Of a DNA stretch of 64,000 bases, positions 57,470 through 64,000 are shown piece after piece (the stretch's first letter is position 1; the number at the start of each line of letters is the position of its first letter). Below the pieces are notes generated by a model. The model worked only from the letters and a program-made list of their open reading frames with translations, searched no databases and was not told the DNA's origin. Source of the stretch: Cornus controversa (lineage: Eukaryota > Streptophyta > Magnoliopsida > Cornales > Cornaceae). The position numbers and the translations under genes are program-made. The DNA lies in assembly GCA_026545225.1 (NCBI GenBank), contig CM048845.1:1811001-1875000 (forward strand), written 5' to 3'.

Positions 57470-59100
57470 GACTTAAGCTACTTGATTTAGAGTAGATGAT
57501 AATTGGTCTTCATTTGTCTTTCCTTTATCTTTTGACGAATTTGAATGTTTGGAATAAACATTTGGATTTGGAATCAAATGAGCTACATTTGGATTCAAAT
57601 AGTGCTTATATTCTTTCTCTTTTAGTTTATCAACTTGATTTTCTATGATCCTACCACTCCTTAGAGTTGTAATTGATTGAGCTTGTTCTTGATGCAGATT
57701 CACAGAAAAAAAAGGCTCATCAACTACGTGTACTCCTTTAGGGTTTGCCACCAGTTGTCCCATTTGGGATTATAGGCTTTAAAATGGATTGAGAGTGAGA
57801 ATGTAACAATTGAGTATTGGACTCAAGGTTGCCTAAAGCCTCCAAAACCTTGTCCTCAAAATTTGAATTTCGAAGAGGAGGTGGTGGAGTAGTGTAGAAA
57901 CTTGAATTTTGTGGATAAGGTCTAGTTTGGAATTGGGATGGACCTTCTTGTCCTTGAGGTCCCCGAGGTCCTTGATTTTGATAATGACCTTGGTTTCCAT
58001 ATTGAAAATTAGTTTGATCTCTCCAACCCAAATTATAAAAGTTTTGATAAGAATTTTGGCCCAGCTTAGAATAAAGTGCATTTACTTGCTCTTAAGTAAA
58101 TTCGAGATATTGCCCTACATGAGAACAATCCCTAATATAATGAGAGGGACTGAAGTGAAAGGAAGACACATCATGTGTAGGAGTAGGAATGGGACTCAGA
58201 GGAGTAGGAGAAGCAGAAGAAGTCCCAGCCAATATAACTTGGTCCAATTTTTTAGAGAGAGCATCTATCTTCATTTTGGTTGTGTGTTCCTTACGCAATT
58301 CAAAGATACTCTCAGCCTTGGCATTGGAGGGAGCAAGATTCTTACCCTTCCTTTTAATTGAAGAATGTTGAGATGAATTTTTGCTCAAGTTCTTAAAAAG
58401 ATTCCACGCCTCATCGGGACTTTTAAGAAAGAACGTACCCCCACAATTAGCATCTACCATTTGCTTATGGGGCTCACCTAGACCATCATAGGAACCTTGT
58501 ACCAATTGTCATTTAAGAATTACATGGTGTGGGCATGATCGCAAAAGGTCTTTCATTCTCTCCCATGTTTCATAGAAGGCTTTTCTATCCCATTGAGAAA
58601 AACCAATGATGCCTCTCTGCACATCACTAGTCTTTCCCATTGGAAAGTATTTTTTTAGAAACTCCCGTTGCATTTCTGCCCAAGAGTTAATAGAATGGGG
58701 CTCTAAGGAATTGGACCATTGTTTGGCTTTATCCTTGAGTGAGAAGGAAAAGAGGCAAAGCCTTAGGTCATCTTCCGTGAAGTTGTTCAACCGGAGGGTT
58801 GAACATACTTCCAAAAAGTCATCTATGTGTTTGTAAGAGTCTTCATTAAGTAGCCCATGGAACAATTAAGAAGACTAATGGTAGAGATTTGATTTCAAAG
58901 TGATTTGTTGCCACATTTGGGAAATGAATACACGATGGGGATGCATAAGTAGTTGGAACATAGAAATTCGTAAGAACCTCCACATTCGAAGGGGGTGGTG
59001 GTTAAAGGATCAGATTTTGCTGTGCATGTATATTATCATTATGTGCCATGTTTTCTCTCCTAGTTTCTCTAAACAATATAGGGTCCCTAGGAATGCTAAT
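57470..59100 (-). pseudogene. Element W gag, decayed
   Basis: From about MAHNDNIHAQQN (59049) through stops to the gag domain at 58865-58509 (MFHGLLNEDSYKHIDDFLEV, LFSFSLKDKAKQWSNSLEPH, REFLKKYFPMGKTSD, AFYETWERMKDLLRSCPHH) and 58505-58092 (DGLGEPHKQMVDANCGGTFF). A Gln/Pro-rich part follows (58031-57738). The Cys/His region (FHFSPSHYIRDCSHVGQY) has lost part of its knuckle. Confidence 0.87.
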
Positions 59101-59411
59101 ATATTGTCTAAGAGTTTGTTAAAGTTCAAGATCACAAGACAGTAATGGTAATGATAAGGATCTCCTACCTTGCATGTAAAAGTTACATTCCTAAATTATA
59201 TACAAAAATAGAATTTAAACAATTAAGTGCAAGAATTGGATATTATACTCACAAAGAATCCGAGCTTAAGTCCCAAAACTTTGAATGACTGATAAATACC
59301 TAAAATTTAGCACTTAATAAGTAAAAAAAAAATTACAAGTAAAGAATTTAAAGTATAAGTTAGGTTAAAAATCAAACTAGACTCAATCTTTTGATTTTAG
59401 CAATTAAACCG

Positions 59412-59432
59412 CAGTCCCCGATAACAGTGCCA
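59412..59432 (-). promoter_or_regulatory. Primer-binding site of element W
   Basis: TGGCACTGTTATCGGGGACT on the minus strand, five bases inside the 5' LTR. It differs from Z's TGGCGCCGTTGCCGGGGACT mainly at CpG-type positions. Confidence 0.8.
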
Positions 59433-59437
59433 AAAAT

Positions 59438-60843
59438 TGATATTTTACGACATTTTGTGTTTGGCAATCAAAGTATATTTTACCATTCGCAATAGAATGA
59501 ATTCTTGGTAGGATAGGACTTTATGTAGAGGGTGTCAATCCCACAGAGACTACGTTGCTTTAATAGTTATAATTGAATATTGGTTCTGGTTTAATTACCA
59601 AACGATGATTGTTGGTTTTCTTAAGTTACTTGAATTACAGAAAATGCATAAATTGAAAAAAGTTTGAGAAAAGGTTAAAGAACTAGGTCTTAGAAGTCAC
59701 CACTAGCCTCATAACCATGCCATTGTACTAAATCGAGGAATGCATATAAATGTGTACAAAAGACATGTTGGGCAAGTGCTACCTACAACGACGTCGTCAA
59801 GAGGATACATGAACCCTAACTAATAATAATCCATCTTCGATATGTGTAATTTACCTACCTAACTACATTAACCTAATTACCTAAGTGTAGTGAGTGAAAT
59901 TACCTTCTCTAAGCATGGATTATGAAAGTTAAGAGTTAACATATTCAAGTGAAAATGGGTACAAAACCATCATTTATAGTTCTTGTAGAAATATAAGTGT
60001 TTGATGATCATGTGAAGTAACCTACAATTCTAAGACAAGAATGATGAATTGAAACACATGAACATAAAGAATTTGTAAACTTGTATTAAAGACAAGGCAT
60101 AAGACTAAGTACAAATACACATAAATACACAAAAATACTAATTCATTACAAATATAACATAGTTACATGACTAGGATTTTTCCAAAACCCTGGAGAATGA
60201 GTTAATTGTTCAGGATGGTGAGGAGGCATTCCATGGACAGAGATGATTCCAGCTCCATATGGTCTGCAAGGCTTTGTCAAGACATTCTTTGAAGCTTTTC
60301 CTTTCTCAAACTTCAATTCTCTCTCTAGAATCTCTAATATTCCTCTCTAGTCTTTAAAATATATTTTATATCTAACTATTTGATCAAAAGTGTGTTTACA
60401 TTTGATTTCAACTGAAAATATCTCAAAAATCACGTGCAAAAGCTTCTTGGAGAAGATTGGTGACAAGTGAAAAGTGACTAAAATATATTTGTTACCAGTC
60501 GTCTGCTGCAGGCTTTGGCGATACATCGTAACGGATGTTACGATGCATCTAAATTACCATTATGGAGCATCATAATACTTTGGCTTTAAAACTTGATTTC
60601 TTCTTGCATTGTAGCTTCAGCTTGCATGCACTCTACTAATCCTCATTATAGCCTTCCATTAAATGGTCTTGAATTTGGAATGCATTCTTGAAATGATAGC
60701 AGAGTCAAATTAAGCCAATTTTTGAAATAGGACCTGAAATCATGAAAAACACGAAAACACGTAAAAACTGTACAATATGTGCAACTATGGGATCAAAATA
60801 CGTAAGTAAAGGCACTAGAATGTATAACATTCAATACTTATCA
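59438..60843 (-). repeat. 5' LTR of element W
   Basis: 1,406 bp, TGATATTTTACGACATTTTG to TTCAATACTTATCA in window orientation. Palindromes at 60520-60549 (GATACATCGTAAC-GGAT-GTTACGATGCATC) and about 60559-60577. Confidence 0.9.
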
Positions 60844-61141
60844 CTAACCAACTCTAACCTAATCCATTCTTAATTTTTTTAACTTGGGTTGAATTTAGGC
60901 TTGCTATTTGGGCTGAAATTTTGGGTTACAATGCTGATTTTATCATAAAAACATCTTGTACGACATTGACTTCATGAAACTAATAGATTGATTTCTCATT
61001 TTTTTATGTGTTGAGAATGCACATCATCTATCGGTGAATATAATTATTGTAAAGAATAAAAGATAAACAATCATAACATTTTCACATTCGAAATAATTGA
61101 AGATATTGGCTGCTACATTTTATAACATAATAACAAATGGA

Positions 61142-62040
61142 CCACTGACTAGACCAACATGTCCATAATTTGAAATATATATAGTATATATTTAAAATAA
61201 AAATATATAAAAAATAAAATTAGAATTGAGGTTTGGGTTGATCGGACCTTAGCCCTAATTGAATTCGGGTTAAGATTTTTCAACTCAAGTCCTAACCTAA
61301 TTGTAAAAAAAGTTGCGCGAGCCTGTGAAAAATTGGGCTGGTTCAGATTGACCAACCCAAGTTGCACTCCTATAAGAAAATGGAGGATCTTAGAAGAACA
61401 AAAAAGAGAGCTCTCATGTTCTCTCACACCCATCTCACACTAATCATTTCCCCGCTCTTTTTCACCCCTTCACCAAAGAGTCAATGATTTGCTTGCACAC
61501 TACTATTATCTCCCTCTCTCTCAAGTTTGCATACAATAAATATGTTCATTGATAGATGATGTGCATTACAAACACAAAAAAGAATGAGAAAGTAATCTAA
61601 AAAATTGAAAAATCATAAAATTTTCACTAACTAAACCAACATGCCCATAATTTGAAATATATAAAATATATTTAAAATAAAAATATTTTAAAAAAAATAA
61701 AATTAGAATTCGGGTACGAGTTGAGCTCGAGTTAATGGGACCTCAACCCAAGCCCAACCCTAATTCAATTCGGGTTGAAAATTTTCAACCCAAGCCCAAT
61801 ATTAATTGTAAAAAATGTTGCCTAAGCCAGTGAAAAGTCGAGTTGGATTCGGGTTGACCAACCCAAGTTACACCCCTGTAAGAAAGAGGAGGATCCCAGT
61901 AGAAAAAAATGAGAGCTCTTATGTTATCTCACACCCATCTCACACTAATGTTTTCTCTACACTTTCCCACCCTTCACTAAGGAGTCAATGGGTTGCTTCA
62001 ACATTGCCATCTTCTTTCTCTCCTTCTCTCTCAAGTTTGC
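61142..62040. repeat. Tandem duplication, period ~485 bp, two copies
   Basis: Copies starting near 61142 and 61627 share ACCAACATG(T/C)CCATAATTTG, AAAATAAAATTAGAATT, GTTGACCAACCCAAGTT and CTCACACCCATCTCACACTA. They contain GGGTTGACCAACCCAAGTT(A/G)CACCCCT, resembling a hAT-type transposon end (CAGGGGTG on the complement). Confidence 0.82.
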
Positions 62041-62092
62041 CTAGACTTCCACCTCTCTCAATTCACCTCGAATTCTACAATGTTGCGATAAT

Positions 62093-62168
62093 TATCTCAT
62101 TTCATTTTATTATTATATACTGTGTTGGGTTTAAAAAACCCACAATCTATAACATAATAAAATGAGAT
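62093..62168. repeat. Hairpin / short inverted repeat
   Basis: Arms ATCTCATTTCATTTTATTAT...GTTGGGTTT and AAACCCACAATCTATAACAT...AAAATGAGAT pair over most of ~33 nt with almost no loop. Probably a tiny MITE remnant. Confidence 0.65.
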
Positions 62169-62576
62169 TGGTCAGGGCTTTGGCAAGATTTCTGAACCCA
62201 AATAAAAGTTAAACTAGTATTGGAAATTTGAAACAAGTTCACAAATAAATAAACATTCATATGCATAATATATAGGGAAAATTTAATTTTTGTCTAGTTA
62301 GGGAGCCAATACTACAAATACATCGAATACTAAAAACTATTGCAACATTTGTCAGCTTAACAAAAGTATTTACAAACACATCAATCTGTATTATTTTTGT
62401 CCAAAATGCCCCCAACACCTTTTTATGAGATTACATAAAAATCTTCCACATATAAAATTACCAAAATGCCCCAAATCAAATAAAGTTTGACCAAAAGACA
62501 TATTTACCCTCAATAACTTTGATATCAAATTACCGAAATACCTTTCTTAGTCCATCAAAAGAGAAGCAAAATTAAC

Positions 62577-62735
62577 CTATTTTCCCTCTCTCTTTCTACC
62601 CCTCTTTCTCTCTCCCTAACTCGCAATTACAGGTGCTCTCTCTCTAACAGCCCATTACAAGTGCTCTCTCTCTCTATCTCCTCTCTATCACCCCATACAC
62701 CTTTATCTCTCTCTTGCTTGGGTTTTCAGGGCAAA
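62577..62735. repeat. CT-rich low-complexity tract
   Basis: Several CTCTCTCTCT blocks interleaved with unique sequence. Resembles leader or promoter DNA of plant genes, but no coding start follows. Confidence 0.75.
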
Positions 62736-63126
62736 CTCTAGCTATTTTCTGGTGACATTTACCACCTGCCTTTGAAGGTACCACAAAGCCTCTCTCGCTC
62801 ATTCTTCTTTTGGGTTTAAATCATTGTTTTGTTCAATTTATTTGTTGTAGTTTAGTTTAGACTAAGCTTATTTGTTGTAGTTTTGTTCATTATCAGGATT
62901 TTTCTTGCAATGTTATTTTGGATAGATTGTAAAAGCAACCGGTTGCTAATTTTTTTCATATTATTTACAACCGATTTATTCATTACTATTGTAGTATATT
63001 TTACAATCGGTCCAAAAACTTCTTCATACCAAATGCAACCCCATGGATATGATCTTTCTACCATTGTTGCTTTGGACAGATTGTAAAAGCAATTAGTTTC
63101 ATTTGTTGTACAAAATACTTACAACC

Positions 63127-64000
63127 TGTAAAGGAAATGCCTCTAGCATCTTACTATGAGGATGTATTCATTTACAGAAAATATTTACAGGATTCAAATG
63201 TTACAAAAAAGAGATATTTACAATATCTAAACATTACAACTGTATAATATATTTGAAATTTAAAGCTGCTAAATAAGTGAAGAATCATCTTGATTACTAT
63301 TTCCCAATTTTCTTCCCTTGTGATCATTTCCAGATTCTCCTCTAATACCCCCCCTCCCCTCAAAGTTGGTGTGGTGGAATGAAGGAACACACACAACTTG
63401 GCACGATCTAAGAGATATTGTAGTTTAGCAACCCCTTTAATAAAGACATCTACTTGCTGTAGTTTAGAAGGGACAAACACCAAACTAAGGACCCTTTGGT
63501 AGTCGATGTCGATGTGCTTAGGGCGGGATTTTGTGACCAGATTTGATGCGATAAATATGGCACTGTTATTGTTTTATAGCAATTTTGGAGGAGAAGAGAG
63601 TTTGAAATGTAGCTCACGTAATAGCTGGAGTGTCCAGGAGAGTTCGGGAGCTACAAATGCAAGAGCCCGGTATTCGGCTTCAGTGCTAGAACGTGCAAAA
63701 GTTGTTTGCTTTTTAGAACACCAAGATATTAAATTTTGGCCAAGGTAAATAGCAAAACCTATCGTAGACCGTCGAGTATTAGGGTAACCAGCCTAATCTG
63801 CATCAGAATAACCAACCAGAGTTGAATAAGGATCTTGAGACAACTGAAGACCATAGTGATAGGTGCCTTTAACATATCGTAGAATACATTTCAAGGCATA
63901 AAAGTGATCAATAGTAAGAGCATGCATATATTGACAAATGGAATTAACACTGTAAAACAACTCTGCATATGTGAAAGTCAAATATTGTAAGGCTCCAGCC
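63127..64000 (-). mobile_element. 3' end of a Ty1/copia element (runs off the right edge)
   Basis: The minus strand from the right edge encodes the copia RT/RNase H C-terminus, then a polypurine tract (TTTGAGGGGAGGGGGGG, 63348-63364) and a short LTR (63127-63347). The LTR starts TATTAGAGGAGAATCTGG, a mutated TGTTAGAG type, and ends TTCCTTTACA. The first base pair of the LTR and coding stops indicate decay. Confidence 0.78.
63365..64000 (-). pseudogene. Copia RT C-terminus and RNase H, decayed, partial
   Basis: AELFYSVNSICQYMHALTID, HFYALKCILRYVKGTYHYGL, TLVGYSDAD then a TAG in place of the Trp of YSDADWAG. NTRRSTIGFAIYLGQNLISW, CSKKQTTFARSSTEAEYRAL, PKHIDIDYQ and FVPSKLQQVDVFIKGVAKLQ follow with frameshifts. 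Catalytic Asp (SDAD) and Glu (TEAEYRA) of RNase H are still visible. Confidence 0.9.

Larger units (their letters stand above)
47525..60843 (-). mobile_element. Element W: decayed autonomous Athila-type retrotransposon
   Basis: On the minus strand: 5' LTR (59438-60843), primer site TGGCACTGTTATCGGGGACT (59413-59432, a mutated form of Z's), gag, protease, RT, RNase H, integrase, spacer with palindromes, a third ORF, 3' non-coding region, polypurine tract (48515-48527), and truncated 3' LTR (47525-48514). Coding regions are broken by many stops. LTRs begin TGATAAG(C/T)(G/A)TTGAATG, like Z's TGATCGGCGTTGAATG, so W and Z are related families. A solo LTR interrupts ORF3. Confidence 0.88.
60844..63126. 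other. Non-coding repetitive DNA right of element W
   Basis: No gene recognised. Contains a ~485-bp-period duplication (61142-62040), a 75-bp hairpin (62093-62168), a CT-rich stretch (62577-62735) and a ~57-bp direct repeat (62917-62972 / 63070-63126: TTGGA(T/C)AGATTGTAAAAGCAA ... ACTTACAACC). Confidence 0.6.

Overview
The window is AT-rich nuclear DNA from a flowering plant, probably a dicot. The evidence is a plant-type methionine gamma-lyase gene, two Ty3/gypsy Tat-type elements, three Athila-type elements or LTRs, a Ty1/copia remnant, TRIM elements with an initiator-Met-tRNA primer site, and a fragment resembling Cassandra with its 5S rRNA-like segment. Only one cellular gene is visible: the first 210 codons of methionine gamma-lyase at the left edge, on the minus strand, with a TATA box and a CT-rich leader. 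Almost everything else is mobile DNA.

Layout: 1-770 methionine gamma-lyase. 770-6,680 intergenic DNA with a MITE-like element holding a complete TRIM (2107-2666, 5-bp target duplication) and a Cassandra-like 5S remnant. 6,681-33,610 a decayed Tat-type gypsy element (element A, minus strand). Its 3' LTR carries a ~3.9-kb Helitron-like insertion with captured host-gene fragments. Its polypurine tract was split by a solo LTR (Y, 11743-22316, duplication TGCCC). Y in turn holds a very young, complete but pol-less Athila element (Z, 12945-20473, duplication CTTAT, intact 612-codon gag). Between A's polypurine tract and its integrase is an antisense ORF of plant-mobile-domain type with its own TATA-like box.

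33,785-46,412 is a second decayed Tat element (element B, minus), with a different antisense ORF, a 43-bp tandem array beside it, a solo LTR (V, 41684-44136, duplication CCCTT) and a head-to-tail array of TRIM units (44310-45935). 47,525-60,843 is a decayed autonomous Athila element (element W, minus) with gag, protease, RT, RNase H, integrase and a third ORF. That third ORF is split by a solo Athila-like LTR (50270-51700, duplication TCCAG). 60,844-63,126 is non-coding and repetitive. 63,127-64,000 is the 3' end of a copia element.

How it fits together: this is nested retrotransposon layering beside one gene. The most unusual signal is short palindrome clusters in the Athila-type LTRs and in the integrase-to-ORF3 spacer. 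Their position is shared between families but their sequence differs between families. I did not find a convincing new cellular system. The palindrome clusters, the TATA-bearing antisense ORF and the TRIM array are the best leads. All identities were judged by eye from translation and alignment, with no database search.
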